Positions 25,095 through 33,855 of a stretch of DNA of 64,000 bases are shown here, one piece after another; position 1 is the first letter of the stretch, and each line of letters starts with the position of its first letter. This stretch comes from Pseudorhodobacter wandonensis. GTDB lineage: Bacteria; Pseudomonadota; Alphaproteobacteria; Rhodobacterales; Rhodobacteraceae. The position numbers and the translations under genes were made by a program. Location of the stretch: NCBI RefSeq assembly GCF_001202035.1, contig NZ_LGHT01000036.1:186001-250000 (forward strand), in the 5' to 3' direction. The notes beneath the pieces were generated by a model. It was not told the origin of the DNA and searched no databases. It saw nothing but the letters and a program-made list of their open reading frames with translations.

Positions 25095-25466
25095 TCAGCA
25101 AAAAGTCGATGATGGGGTGCGCGCCAGGGCGGTTCTTGGCAACTGCCATGTGCCGTTGTCTAACGCGTCTTGAATGCCTTTAAGGGCATATTCAGCGACA
25201 TGTTTGAATTTGCGGGTTTGGGCGGGAAGCTTGTTTTTTATGCGTGCCTGCGTTTCGTAAAGCAACTCCCACGCTCGCTCTACCGCTTCGTCTAAATCAT
25301 CAGTCTTTGTGCTCTTTACGATGCGTTTGCCGTTATCCAGCGTCAGCCGCGCGTACCAATTCTCGCTACCCTGCCGCTTATCCAGCTTCAGTTTCTTGTG
25401 CACATTGACTGTTGTTATGCCGTAGCTCATCGCCGCTTTTTTCGCTAAGTGCCTGTTGCTGAACAC
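25095..25466 (-). pseudogene. Truncated tyrosine-integrase remnant (N-terminal arm-binding part)
   Basis: Residues about 13-110 (HKKLKLDKRQGSENWYARL then YETQARIKNKLPAQTRKFKH) match the N-terminal arm- and core-binding region of phage/island integrases. The frame then ends after about 15 unrelated residues, and the whole catalytic domain with its Arg-His-Arg-Tyr residues is missing, so it cannot recombine. The likely start is 25430 (MSYGITTVNVH). It points away from tRNA-Cys at 25592-25665, 126 bp away, the classical position of an integrase next to its attachment site, so it is the leftover of an element that once sat at this tRNA. Confidence 0.8.
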
Positions 25467-25511
25467 TATACGGCAAAACGAGACAAAATGCAGTATAAAC
25501 TACGCACGGAC

Positions 25512-25531
25512 TGTGTACGAGTTGTGTACGA
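25512..25531. repeat. Direct repeats TGTGTACGA between integrase remnant and tRNA-Cys
   Basis: TGTGTACGA at 25512-25520 and again at 25523-25531, 11 bp apart, that is one helical turn. Such short phased repeats next to an integrase gene look like arm-type binding sites. Seen directly; role inferred. Confidence 0.5.
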
Positions 25532-25551
25532 AGTTGGGAAAGCTAGATGTT

Positions 25552-25584
25552 GTGGTTTTTCAGGAAATAATTAGCAAAAACCAC
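25552..25584 (-). terminator. Hairpin downstream of tRNA-Cys
   Basis: GTGGTTTTT (25552-25560) pairs with AAAAACCAC (25576-25584), a perfect 9-bp stem starting eight bases past the tRNA 3' end on the minus strand, with a T run in the stem. A probable terminator of the tRNA transcript. Confidence 0.55.
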
Positions 25585-25591
25585 AAGATAC

Positions 25592-25665
25592 TGGAGGCGG
25601 GTACCGGAATCGAACCGGTCTACTCGGATTTGCAATCCGGTGCATAGCCTGCCTGCCCACCCGCC
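25592..25665 (-). tRNA. tRNA-Cys (GCA)
   Basis: On the minus strand the acceptor stem GGCGGGT pairs with ACCCGCC, followed by the discriminator U and an encoded CCA (25592-25594). The anticodon arm reads CCGGA-TTGCAAA-TCCGA-like, with anticodon GCA; the T arm ACCGG-TTCGATT-CCGGT is perfect. The tRNA lies at the attachment end of an integrase remnant. Confidence 0.95.
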
Positions 25666-25775
25666 TCAGTGCGGCATTGATTAGTCACGCCTGCGTACGG
25701 CGTCAAGTCCAATCGGGCAAGAATTAGGGTGCAAACGCGGAAAATTGATCGCCGCGCTGCAATTTCAAAAACAGC

Positions 25776-26417
25776 CTAGCTGCGGAAAAAGCGGCTTTCC
25801 TTGATTTGTTCCCATGCCCAAACCACCTCTTGCAGGCGCTCTTCGTCTGAGCGGTCACCACCGTTCATATCCGGATGAAGATCTTTCACCAAGCTTTTGT
25901 ATTGCTTGCGGATTTCCGGTTTTGTCCAGCTGTCGCGCGCGTCCAGAATTTCCAGCGCTTTGCGCTCGGCCGAAGGCAGTTTGCGTGTCGCTGCAGCAGG
26001 GTTTACCTTGCCGGGGTTCTGCGTCCCTTTCTCACCCAATATCGCCATCGGGTCGTTCACACCAAGGCGCGACCACACATGGCCCTCATCCGAGCGCTTG
26101 TTGAATCCTTTATCCTCGCCGCGAACCCAAACCCGGTCCTTATCGGCAAAGGCTGCCAGTTCTTCTTCGGTGCTGCCCTGAAAGAAATTCCATTTAAGGT
26201 TGTATTCGCGAACGTGATCCTTACAAAACCACAAAAACGCGTCCAGATGGTCCGGGCTTTTGGGCGCGCGGTACAGACCGGGTTCGTCGCAGCCACCAAA
26301 TTCGCAAGTCTTGGTAGAGGTCTCAAACGCGCCCGACATCCCGCGGCGTCCGGTCTTGCGTTTCTTCTTGTCTGAAGAAACGCGCATATCGAATTCAAAT
26401 GGTGGACGTGTCGCCAT
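25776..26417 (-). CDS. J-domain (DnaJ-like) protein
   Basis: A 213-residue protein with a C-terminal J domain: residues about 155-205 hold KPEIRKQYKSLVKDLHPDMNGG with the HPD tripeptide that stimulates Hsp70 ATPase. The N-terminal two thirds (CEFGGCDEPGLYRAPKS, FLWFCKDHVREYN) contain paired Cys/His positions that may bind a metal. This arrangement, with an N-terminal Cys-rich domain and a C-terminal J domain, is that of a family found in alphaproteobacteria; its client is unknown. The ATG at 26417 (MATRPPFEFD) is taken; the frame is open to 26498 but that would run into the bolA promoter region. Divergent from bolA with 73 bp between starts. Confidence 0.85.
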   Translation of the reverse strand: MATRPPFEFDMRVSSDKKKRKTGRRGMSGAFETSTKTCEFGGCDEPGLYRAPKSPDHLDAFLWFCKDHVREYNLKWNFFQGSTEEELAAFADKDRVWVRGEDKGFNKRSDEGHVWSRLGVNDPMAILGEKGTQNPGKVNPAAATRKLPSAERKALEILDARDSWTKPEIRKQYKSLVKDLHPDMNGGDRSDEERLQEVVWAWEQIKESRFFRS

Positions 26418-26490
26418 GTTACTTGCCTTTCCGACTCGAAGGCGAGAGTTTAGACTATTGGCCAAAGGATTGAAGGGGGTTGACATAAAT

Positions 26491-26745
26491 ATGAGCATGT
26501 CGGACGAGATAAAACATAAATTGGCAGAAGCCTTTGCACCCGACTATCTGGTCGTGACAAATGACAGCCATCGCCACGCAGGTCATTCAGGCGATGACGG
26601 CAGCGGCGAAACGCATTTCAACGTCAAAATCCGTGCGGATGCTTTGGCCCAGATGAACCGCGTTGCCCGCCACCGCGCCATTCATGCGGCCCTTGGCCCG
26701 AATATTATTGCGCGCATCCACGCCCTTGCACTGGATGTTGGCTAA
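26491..26745 (+). CDS. bolA: BolA family protein
   Basis: An 84-residue BolA-type protein (ATG at 26491; a second ATG at 26497). Residues about 20-80 carry the KH-like fold with the signature NDSHRHAGHSG...ETHFNVKI and a late HRAIHAALG. BolA proteins pair with monothiol glutaredoxins (GrxD) through the conserved His to handle iron-sulfur clusters and also affect cell morphology. GGGGG lies upstream at ribosome-binding distance. It is divergent from the J-domain gene. Confidence 0.93.
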   Translation: MSMSDEIKHKLAEAFAPDYLVVTNDSHRHAGHSGDDGSGETHFNVKIRADALAQMNRVARHRAIHAALGPNIIARIHALALDVG

Positions 26746-26868
26746 CCTAACCCTCTGGTATTTCATCTTTCTACAAATGCCCCACCGCTGTAGCCCATTG
26801 TGGCGACAGTGGTTCAAGCCCAATGGAAGGCGGGGGTATGAAACCCCTGCCTTCTGCCTTAACCCCGC

Positions 26869-28251
26869 TCAGCGCGTCAGACGGTCCAGCACCCGCGCCC
26901 ATGACCGGATGCCTTTGTGAAAGCTCTCCATGTCATATTTTTCATTCGGCGAATGGATCTGGTCGTCGTCTTTGCCAAAGCCGATCAGCATCGCATCCAT
27001 GTCCAGATAGGTCTTGAAATATCCTGCGATCGGAATCGACCCGCCGCATCCCACATAGGCCGCCGCCACACCCCATTCATCGGTTAGCGCCGCGCGGGAT
27101 GCTTCAAAGGCGGGGTGGGTAATGCTCATCTGGCCCGCAGGGCTGTTGCCATGGCCTTTGAATTCCACCCTGCAATCTGCGGGCAGGGCATCGGTCACAT
27201 AGCCGCGAAATGCCTCGCGAATGGCAAAGGGGTCTTGGGTGCCAACAAGGCGAAAGCTGATTTTGGCATGGGCCTCGGCTGGCAGCACAGTTTTAAAGCC
27301 ATCGCCCGTATAGCCGCCCCAAATGCCGTTCACTTCGCAGGTTGGGCGCGACCAAATCATTTCCAGCGGCGTGCGATCAGACTCTCCAGCCGGCACCGAC
27401 AGGCCGACATCGCCAAGGAAGCGCGCGTGATCAAAGGCAAGGCCTTGCCACTGCGCCCGCATGTCATCTGACAATTCCGGAACGCCGTCATAAAACCCCG
27501 GCAGGGTGATGCGGCCATTGTCGTCATGCAGGCCTGCGATAATGCCCGACAGCACCCGAATGGGGTTTATCGCCACACCACCATACATGCCAGAATGCAG
27601 GTCTTTGCTGGGGCCATGGATGGTCAGCTCTTCGCCCAGCAGCCCGCGCAGCATGGTCACGATGGCAGGGGTTTTCGATTCGAACAGGCCGGTATCACAA
27701 ATCAGTGCCACGTCGGCGCGCAGCTCATCAGCGTTTTCCTTCATAAAGGGAATCAACGATGGCGAGCCTGATTCTTCCTCGCCCTCAAGGAAAATCGTCA
27801 GGCGGCAGGGCAGGGTGCCATGTTCCGCCTTCCACGCGCGGCAAGCCTCAAGAAAGGTCATCAGCTGGCCTTTGTCATCCGATGCGCCGCGACCACGGAT
27901 CACCTGGCCCGCAGGGGTTTCCTCAATCTGCGGGTCAAAGGGGTCACGCGACCACAGCGCCAGCGGGTCAACCGGCTGCACATCATAATGCCCGTAAAAC
28001 AGCAAATGCGGGCCTGCGACCTCGGGCGCGTCAAAATGCGCAACCACCATCGGATGGCCGGGGGTAGGGCGCTTTGACGCCTCAAACCCCAATGATTGCA
28101 AATCCTCGACCAACCAGTCAGCGGCACGGTCACAATCGGCCTTAAAGGCCGGATCGGTTGAAATGGACGGAATGCGCAACAGGTCCAGCAAACGTTCAGT
28201 GGCCTGTGGCATCGCAGCGTCGATCCGGTCAAGGATGGCATCAATCGACAT
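26869..28251 (-). CDS. M20-family dipeptidase/metallopeptidase
   Basis: A 460-residue zinc peptidase of the M20 family (PepV/CNDP-like). Metal and catalytic motifs are visible in order: LLFYGHYDVQPVDP (first His-Asp pair), GASDDKGQL (bridging Asp), EGEEESGSPS (catalytic Glu and metal Glu), and a His near the end of the dimerisation lid. It probably cleaves dipeptides in the cytoplasm; deacylase activity on N-acyl amino acids is an alternative for the family. The start at 28251 has GGAG nine bases upstream; an upstream in-frame ATG at 28290 has none. Single-gene unit, divergent from the next hypothetical gene. Confidence 0.93.
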   Translation of the reverse strand: MSIDAILDRIDAAMPQATERLLDLLRIPSISTDPAFKADCDRAADWLVEDLQSLGFEASKRPTPGHPMVVAHFDAPEVAGPHLLFYGHYDVQPVDPLALWSRDPFDPQIEETPAGQVIRGRGASDDKGQLMTFLEACRAWKAEHGTLPCRLTIFLEGEEESGSPSLIPFMKENADELRADVALICDTGLFESKTPAIVTMLRGLLGEELTIHGPSKDLHSGMYGGVAINPIRVLSGIIAGLHDDNGRITLPGFYDGVPELSDDMRAQWQGLAFDHARFLGDVGLSVPAGESDRTPLEMIWSRPTCEVNGIWGGYTGDGFKTVLPAEAHAKISFRLVGTQDPFAIREAFRGYVTDALPADCRVEFKGHGNSPAGQMSITHPAFEASRAALTDEWGVAAAYVGCGGSIPIAGYFKTYLDMDAMLIGFGKDDDQIHSPNEKYDMESFHKGIRSWARVLDRLTR

Positions 28252-28368
28252 GGGGTTCTCCAATTTGTGATTTTGCCCGCACAGTATCACTCATTCCGCC
28301 TCTGTCCAGCGCCGCAAAAAGCAGCTAAAAGCGCCGCCAGAAAATAGCACCGGACCAAACAGGAGCGC

Positions 28369-28986
28369 ATGAATATGGACAGACATCAAACGCGTTGGCA
28401 AAGCCTCTGGCTGGGTGGCATGGTTTTGGCAGGCCTGTCAGCGGTTGTATCGGGCGCCGCATTGGCCGACCCGATTTCGGGCAAAGATGCGATGGCGATG
28501 ATGTTCGCGCCGCAGGGCGCCGAGGTTGAAATGCAGCCGGTTGACGGGCTAACCCCTGAAAACGCAGCTTTGTTGGGACAAGTCGTGAAAGATTATGCCT
28601 ATTACGCGGCAGTTGCGATCGTTCCCGATGCCGATCTTTTGAAATCCGAAGCGACGATGCTGGTTGCCAATCATCACAGCGCCGAGGCCGCCGCCGCAGC
28701 AGCCCTTGAAGGGTGCAACAAGGCCAACACAACCGCAACGCCTTGCGTGGTTGCCGCAATCGTGCGCCCCGAAAAATGGGAGCCGCGCGCCTTACAGCTA
28801 TCGGTAGAAGGCACCGTCGCCTTGCAAAACGACTATGGCAAACGCGGTGAACGCGCGATGGCGACCAGCCCCCAGACCGGTTATTTCGAAATTGCTCAGG
28901 GTCCGGGCGCACAACAAAAGGCACTGCAAGGCTGTGCAGACAAAGGGGCCAGCGATTGCCAAGTTGTCGTGGCCGACGCGGAATAG
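28369..28986 (+). CDS. Secreted protein of unknown function with repeated cysteine motif
   Basis: A 205-residue protein with a signal peptide (hydrophobic stretch about residues 14-30, cleavage near ALA-DP). Two similar segments carry paired cysteines: AALEGCNKANTTATPCVVAA (about 113-132) and ALQGCADKGASDCQVVVAD (near the C-terminus). The spacing C-x8/9-C followed by VV recalls DUF4189-type repeats, with a disulfide likely in the periplasm. I do not recognise a named family. It lies upstream of hemA in the same orientation, separated by 161 bp with an FNR-type box in the gap, so it is probably not co-transcribed. Start may be 28369 or the ATG at 28375. Confidence 0.7.
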   Translation: MNMDRHQTRWQSLWLGGMVLAGLSAVVSGAALADPISGKDAMAMMFAPQGAEVEMQPVDGLTPENAALLGQVVKDYAYYAAVAIVPDADLLKSEATMLVANHHSAEAAAAAALEGCNKANTTATPCVVAAIVRPEKWEPRALQLSVEGTVALQNDYGKRGERAMATSPQTGYFEIAQGPGAQQKALQGCADKGASDCQVVVADAE

Positions 28987-29039
28987 TGACAGAAATCAAA
29001 AAAGGGGGGCGTCAAAATGCCCTCTATCAGATATAGAGT

Positions 29040-29053
29040 TTGATGAATATCAA
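29040..29053 (+). promoter_or_regulatory. FNR/FnrL-type box upstream of hemA
   Basis: TTGAT-GAAT-ATCAA, a perfect match to the FNR/CRP-type dyad TTGAT-N4-ATCAA, 95 bp upstream of the hemA start. In Rhodobacter an FnrL site upstream of hemA is established, giving oxygen-responsive heme and tetrapyrrole synthesis. Confidence 0.85.
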
Positions 29054-29147
29054 GGCGCCACCGGCGAATCTGTTGCAGATTGGTCAAAACCTGCCCTTTC
29101 CCGCTATTTTTGCGGGCTAATAAACTGCAGGCCGCTTGGAGACAGTT

Positions 29148-30371
29148 ATGAACTATGATGCCGCACTCGACACCGCCCTGAACCGTTTGCACGAAGAAGG
29201 GCGCTATCGCACCTTTATCGATATCGAACGGCGCAAAGGGGCATATCCTTCTGCTGTATGGCGCAAAAAGGACGGGTCCGAAAAGGACATTACAGTATGG
29301 TGCGGCAATGACTATCTGGGCATGGGGCAACAGCCCGAGGTCTTGGCCGCGATGAAAGAGGCGCTTGACGCCACAGGCGCAGGCTCGGGCGGGACGCGCA
29401 ATATTTCCGGCACGACTGTCTATCACATCCGGCTCGAGGCCGAGCTGGCCGATCTGCACCAGAAAGAGGCGGCTTTGGTGTTTACCAGCGCCTATAATGC
29501 CAATGACGCCACGCTCTCGACGCTGCCAAAGCTGTTTCCCGGCCTGATCATCTATTCCGACGCATTGAACCACGCCTCGATGATTGAAGGCGTGCGCCGC
29601 AACGGTGGCGCCAAGCGGATTTTCCGCCACAATGACGTGGCCCATCTGCGTGAATTGATGGCCGCCGATGACCCGGCCGCGCCAAAACTGATCGCCTTCG
29701 AATCGATCTATTCGATGGATGGCGATTTTGGCCCGATCAAGGAAATCTGCGATCTTGCTGACGAGTTTGGCGCGTTGACCTATATTGATGAGGTGCACGC
29801 CGTTGGCATGTACGGCCCGCGCGGGGCTGGGATTGCCGAGCGTGACGGGCTGATGCACCGGCTTGATATCATCAACGGCACCTTGGCCAAAGCTTATGGC
29901 GTGGCCGGCGGCTATATCGCCGCCAGCGCCAAGATGTGTGACGCGGTGCGCTCTTATGCGCCTGGCTTCATCTTTTCGTCGTCGATGCCGCCTGCGGTTG
30001 CTGCGGGGGCTGCTGCCTCTGTGCGCTATCTGAAAACCGCGCAACACTTGCGCGACGCCCAGCAATTGCACGCCCGCATCCTGAAAGATCGTTTAAAATC
30101 AATCGGTTTGCCATTGATCGACCACGGCAGCCATATTGTACCTGTGCATGTCGGCAACCCTGTTCATTGCAAGGCGCTTTCGGACATGTTGCTCGAACGA
30201 TTCGGCATCTATGTGCAGCCGATCAACTTTCCAACAGTACCGCGCGGCACTGAACGCCTGCGCTTCACGCCTTCTCCTGTTCACGATGCATCACAAATTG
30301 ACACACTTGTGCGCGCAATGGATATGCTTTGGCAGCAATGTGCGCTGAATCGCGCCGAGAAATCGGCCTAA
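29148..30371 (+). CDS. hemA: 5-aminolevulinate synthase
   Basis: A 407-residue PLP enzyme joining glycine and succinyl-CoA to 5-aminolevulinate, the first step of tetrapyrrole synthesis by the alphaproteobacterial (Shemin) route. K248 in NGTLAKAYG is the PLP-binding lysine, in the same place as in Rhodobacter [21 protein letters not shown] and the N-terminal [10 protein letters not shown] are typical. The ATG at 29148 ([14 protein letters not shown]) is chosen; a TTG 12 bases upstream is in frame but unlikely. The FNR box upstream implies induction under low oxygen. It uses the C4 pathway, so a glutamyl-tRNA reductase is not expected. Confidence 0.97.
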   Translation: MNYDAALDTALNRLHEEGRYRTFIDIERRKGAYPSAVWRKKDGSEKDITVWCGNDYLGMGQQPEVLAAMKEALDATGAGSGGTRNISGTTVYHIRLEAELADLHQKEAALVFTSAYNANDATLSTLPKLFPGLIIYSDALNHASMIEGVRRNGGAKRIFRHNDVAHLRELMAADDPAAPKLIAFESIYSMDGDFGPIKEICDLADEFGALTYIDEVHAVGMYGPRGAGIAERDGLMHRLDIINGTLAKAYGVAGGYIAASAKMCDAVRSYAPGFIFSSSMPPAVAAGAAASVRYLKTAQHLRDAQQLHARILKDRLKSIGLPLIDHGSHIVPVHVGNPVHCKALSDMLLERFGIYVQPINFPTVPRGTERLRFTPSPVHDASQIDTLVRAMDMLWQQCALNRAEKSA

Positions 30372-30486
30372 GCGTTTCTGCAGGTGCATATATGATTGCG
30401 TTGTGGTAACTTACCCCCAATACGAAAGTATCGAGTCGTACTAAACGACTTCGGCAAAGACTTGGGGCATGGACGGGGCGTAGTGT

Positions 30487-31692
30487 ATGATTGGCTGGAG
30501 GGCAGCACCTTCAACAACCGAAGACGACAAGCCCAAAGGGTTTGACGATTTTGAGTTGCGCTTAGGGGATCTAATGCGCGGCGAACGCGCGACTCTGGGC
30601 AAATCCCTGCTTGACGTTCAGCGAGAGCTGAAGGTCAAAGCTACATATATTGCAGCCATCGAAAACTGTGACGTTTCGGCCTTTGAAACCCAAGGGTTCG
30701 TGGCTGGTTATGTCCGCTCTTACGCGCGTTATCTGGGCATGGATCCCGATTGGGCCTATGCCAAGTTTTGCCGCGAAGCAAACTTTACTGTGGCGCATGG
30801 TATGTCGGCCGCCGCTTCGTCGGCGCAGATTTCCAAAGCGCGCAACAAAACACCAGATTATGGCGACCCGCTGGCAAACCCGAATGCAACGTTTGTGCCG
30901 CGCGTCGAATCCGCGTTTTCGCGGATCGAACCGGGTGCCGTTGGCTCTTTGCTGGTGCTTCTCGGCCTGATCGGTGGCTTGGGCTATGGCGGTTGGTCGG
31001 TGTTGCAAGAGGTGCAGCGCGTGCAACTCGCGCCTGTTGATCAGGCCCCGCAGGTGATTGCCGAAATCGACCCCTTGGGCAACGTTCAGGCCGCAGCGCC
31101 ATTGGTCCGCTCGGCCCCCGAAATGACGGCCGAGGCTGACACGGTTTCACGGCTGGCCGCCAATACCGCTGTGCCTGCGCGCTCTGACCGTCTGTACCGC
31201 CCCGAGGCGCTGGAAGTCCCCGTTTTGACGTCGCGCGATGGTCCGATCGCATCCATCGATCCCGCACGCAACTCTGATCCGGTCGTCGAAGAGCAGGTCG
31301 TTGCCACGGCCGAGGCAAATTCCGAAGTGCAAGTCGTCGCATCCGATCCCAACCGCGTAGAGCTTTTGGCTGTGCGCCCGTCTTGGGTGCGTGTGTCTTC
31401 GGCTGATGGCACTGTGTTGTTTGAAAAAATCCTCGATTCCTGTGAACGCTACAGCGTTCCTTTGCTCGAAGATGCACCGGTTTTGCGCAGTGGCAACTCT
31501 GGCGCGGTTTATTTTACCGTTAACGGTAAAACCTTCGGTCCCTCGGCACCTGGCGCGCAAGTGGTCAAAAATGTCGTGCTGACTGCCGATGCCGTGCAGG
31601 CGAAATACTCTGTGGTTGAAACCGGGCAAGCCGTTGCCGTGGCCGATGCCGACAACGCCTTGGTGCTCTGCCCCTCCAGCCCGTCTTTGTGA
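30487..31692 (+). CDS. RodZ-like helix-turn-helix membrane protein (DUF4115)
   Basis: A 401-residue bitopic protein. Residues about 25-105 form a HTH_25-type domain (RGERATLGKSLLDVQRELKV, then GFVAGYVRSYARYLGMDPDW), a membrane span lies near 157-180 (LLVLLGLIGGLGYGGWSVL), and a long Ala/Val/Pro-rich periplasmic linker leads to a DUF4115 domain at the end (VRVSSADGTVLFEKILDSCE, VYFTVNGKTFGP). RodZ links MreB to the elongation machinery and shapes rod cells; the fit is good but the protein is longer than E. coli RodZ (337). It is followed after 73 bp by ispG, the arrangement common in proteobacteria. Confidence 0.85.
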   Translation: MIGWRAAPSTTEDDKPKGFDDFELRLGDLMRGERATLGKSLLDVQRELKVKATYIAAIENCDVSAFETQGFVAGYVRSYARYLGMDPDWAYAKFCREANFTVAHGMSAAASSAQISKARNKTPDYGDPLANPNATFVPRVESAFSRIEPGAVGSLLVLLGLIGGLGYGGWSVLQEVQRVQLAPVDQAPQVIAEIDPLGNVQAAAPLVRSAPEMTAEADTVSRLAANTAVPARSDRLYRPEALEVPVLTSRDGPIASIDPARNSDPVVEEQVVATAEANSEVQVVASDPNRVELLAVRPSWVRVSSADGTVLFEKILDSCERYSVPLLEDAPVLRSGNSGAVYFTVNGKTFGPSAPGAQVVKNVVLTADAVQAKYSVVETGQAVAVADADNALVLCPSSPSL

Positions 31693-31765
31693 TCGCTTCA
31701 GGCGTTGTGCTTTGGCTGTTTTCGGCCTAGCTATGGCCGGGTAACATTCATTGCACGGGCACAAA

Positions 31766-32893
31766 ATGACGCATAATCCCATCCGCCCTTGGCGCAATAT
31801 TGCGCGCCGCAAGTCGCGCCAGATTATGGTTGGCAAAGTCGCCGTAGGCGGGGATGCCCCGATCTCGGTGCAAACCATGACCAACACCCTGACGACAGAT
31901 ATCAAGGCAACCATCGAACAGGTGCAACGTGCCGCCGCCGCCGGTGCCGATATCGTCCGCGTGTCGGCCCCCGACCGCGAAAGTGCACTTGCCCTGCGCG
32001 AAATTTGCCACGAGTCGCCGGTCCCGATCGTCGCCGACATCCATTTCCACTACAAACGCGCGATTGAGGCGGCCGAGGCTGGCGCCGCTTGCCTGCGCAT
32101 CAATCCCGGCAATATCGGCGATGCCACCCGCGTGCGAGAAGTGATCAAAGCCGCCAAAGACCATGGCTGCTCGATCCGCATCGGCGTGAACGCGGGCAGT
32201 CTGGAACGCCATCTTCTTGATAAATATGGTGAACCTTGTCCCGATGCGATGGTAGAAAGCGGTCTCGACCATATCAAGATTCTGCAAGACAATGATTTCC
32301 ACGAATATAAGATCAGCGTCAAAGCATCCGATGTATTCATGGCCGCCGCCGCTTACCAGCAATTGGCCGATGTCACTGATGCCCCGATCCACCTCGGCAT
32401 CACCGAAGCGGGCGGCCTGCAATCAGGCACCGTGAAATCCGCCATCGGTCTTGGCAATCTGCTCTGGTCCGGCATCGGCGACACCATCCGTGTCTCGCTC
32501 TCGGCCGATCCGGTCGAAGAGGTGAAAGTTGGCTTTGAAATCCTCAAATCTCTCGGCCTGCGCCACCGCGGCGTCACCATCATTTCCTGCCCGTCCTGCG
32601 CCCGCCAAGGCTTTGACGTTATCAAAACCGTCACCGAACTGGAAACCCGCCTCGCGCATGTCACCACCTCGATGAGCCTCAGCATCATCGGCTGCGTGGT
32701 CAACGGCCCGGGTGAGGCGTTGATGACAGATATCGGCTTTACCGGCGGCGGTGCGGGTTCTGGCATGGTCTATCTTGCGGGCAAACAAAGCCACAAACTC
32801 GGCAATGAAGCGATGGTCGATCACATTGTCGAACAGGTGGAAAAACGGGCGGCCCAAATTGAGGCAGCAGCGGCAGAAAACGCAGCCGAATAG
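31766..32893 (+). CDS. ispG: 4-hydroxy-3-methylbut-2-en-1-yl diphosphate synthase (flavodoxin)
   Basis: A 375-residue iron-sulfur enzyme of the non-mevalonate isoprenoid pathway, reducing MEcPP to HMBPP. The TIM-barrel half starts [20 protein letters not shown]; the [4Fe-4S] cysteines are in [13 protein letters not shown] (two Cys) and [12 protein letters not shown] (third Cys), with the GPGEA Glu acting at the cluster. The ATG at 31766 (MTHNPIRPW) is taken; an in-frame TTG at 31751 has no support. It sits next to the rodZ-like gene, and its end converges with dsbA. Confidence 0.97.
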   Translation: MTHNPIRPWRNIARRKSRQIMVGKVAVGGDAPISVQTMTNTLTTDIKATIEQVQRAAAAGADIVRVSAPDRESALALREICHESPVPIVADIHFHYKRAIEAAEAGAACLRINPGNIGDATRVREVIKAAKDHGCSIRIGVNAGSLERHLLDKYGEPCPDAMVESGLDHIKILQDNDFHEYKISVKASDVFMAAAAYQQLADVTDAPIHLGITEAGGLQSGTVKSAIGLGNLLWSGIGDTIRVSLSADPVEEVKVGFEILKSLGLRHRGVTIISCPSCARQGFDVIKTVTELETRLAHVTTSMSLSIIGCVVNGPGEALMTDIGFTGGGAGSGMVYLAGKQSHKLGNEAMVDHIVEQVEKRAAQIEAAAAENAAE

Positions 32894-32924
32894 GCGCAAT
32901 CACGCTGCCCGCATTCTTTTCGGC

Positions 32925-32967
32925 ATAAATATCCCACAGGGGGTCCGGGGGACGTGAAGTCCCCCGG
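32925..32967. repeat. Dispersed intergenic element: ATAAATATCC box plus GC hairpin, copy 1
   Basis: ATAAATATCCCACAGGGGG (32925-32943) is followed by a strong hairpin CCGGGGGAC (32945-32953) / GTCCCCCGG (32959-32967). It lies between the convergent ends of ispG and the DsbA-like gene and may act as a bidirectional terminator. The same word, one base shorter, recurs at 59298-59316 with a different hairpin behind it. Confidence 0.7.
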
Positions 32968-32987
32968 CGCCGGCCACTAAACCAGCC

Positions 32988-33731
32988 TCAGCCTTTGCGC
33001 TGGCCGTCAACAATCTGGCGCATTCCGTCCAGCGGCACATAGCCTCGCACCAATGTCTCATCGATCACAAAGGTTGGTGTGCCGTTCACTTCCAGCCGCT
33101 GCGCCAATGCGCGGTTGGCCTCGATCACCGATGTCACCTCTGGCGCATTCATCCGCGCCACAATCGCAGCCATATCCTTGACGCCAACCTCTGCCCCAAG
33201 CGCGGCAAGGCTTTCATCCGTCACATCACCCTTCATCACCATCAACGCATTATGCGCCTTTTCATAGGTCTCGGCGCCCTCAACCTGCAACACCGCAATG
33301 GCAAAGCGTGCCGCCAATTCCGATTGCGGCCCAAGGATCGGGAACTCCTTGACAACAAAGCGGATATTCCCGTCTGATGAGATCAGCTCCGACACTTCCT
33401 CAAAGGCCTTTTTGCAATAGCCGCAGCGGTAATCCATGAATTCCACCAACGTGATATCGCCATCAGGGTTGCCCCCGACCCAGCTTGCCGGATCATTCAT
33501 GATCTCATCCGCATTGGTTGCCAGCAGGGCAACATCATTTGCCGCCGCATCCGCATTGCGGCGCTCTTCCAATACGCCGATCGCTTCCATCAGCACCTCG
33601 GGGTTCTCCATCAGATAGGCCCGCACCTCGGCGCGAAAATCGGTGCGCTCGGCATCCGTCATCTTGCTTTGGGCAAGCACTGGGCTGGCAAGTGCCAAGG
33701 CAAGGGCTGTCGTGGCGATCAGTTTCTTCAT
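32988..33731 (-). CDS. DsbA-family thiol-disulfide oxidoreductase, periplasmic
   Basis: A 247-residue exported thioredoxin-fold protein. The signal peptide ends SPVLAQS near residue 21; a helical segment (about 25-80, ending NDPASWVGGN) precedes the thioredoxin domain with MDYRCGYCKKAFEEV, the CxxC site CGYC, and the cis-proline loop NGTPTFVI. This layout, with the extra N-terminal helix region, is that of ScsC/DsbA-like com1 proteins rather than E. coli DsbA. It should act in oxidative folding or isomerisation in the periplasm. Read leftwards and convergent with ispG; divergent from the aminotransferase gene. Confidence 0.92.
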   Translation of the reverse strand: MKKLIATTALALALASPVLAQSKMTDAERTDFRAEVRAYLMENPEVLMEAIGVLEERRNADAAANDVALLATNADEIMNDPASWVGGNPDGDITLVEFMDYRCGYCKKAFEEVSELISSDGNIRFVVKEFPILGPQSELAARFAIAVLQVEGAETYEKAHNALMVMKGDVTDESLAALGAEVGVKDMAAIVARMNAPEVTSVIEANRALAQRLEVNGTPTFVIDETLVRGYVPLDGMRQIVDGQRKG

Positions 33732-33855
33732 TCAAATTCTCCATTCCCGCGGGGCATGCGCACCGGCAGAGTTGACCTTTTCCCCCTCATGCCTGATTGC
33801 AGGGGGGCAGGGCAAGCCAATTGCCAGTAACGCGGTGCAGCATAGGGGCGCATAG

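Noticed and set aside
28896-30071. A 391-codon open frame on the minus strand opposite hemA
   Set aside because: Antisense shadow of hemA, whose catalytic lysine and family motifs are intact; it would also run through the FNR box region.
30434-30450. Inverted repeat AGTCGT/ACGACT upstream of the rodZ-like gene
   Set aside because: Only 6 bp per arm, no T tract and no clear regulator; could be chance, so not called as terminator or operator.
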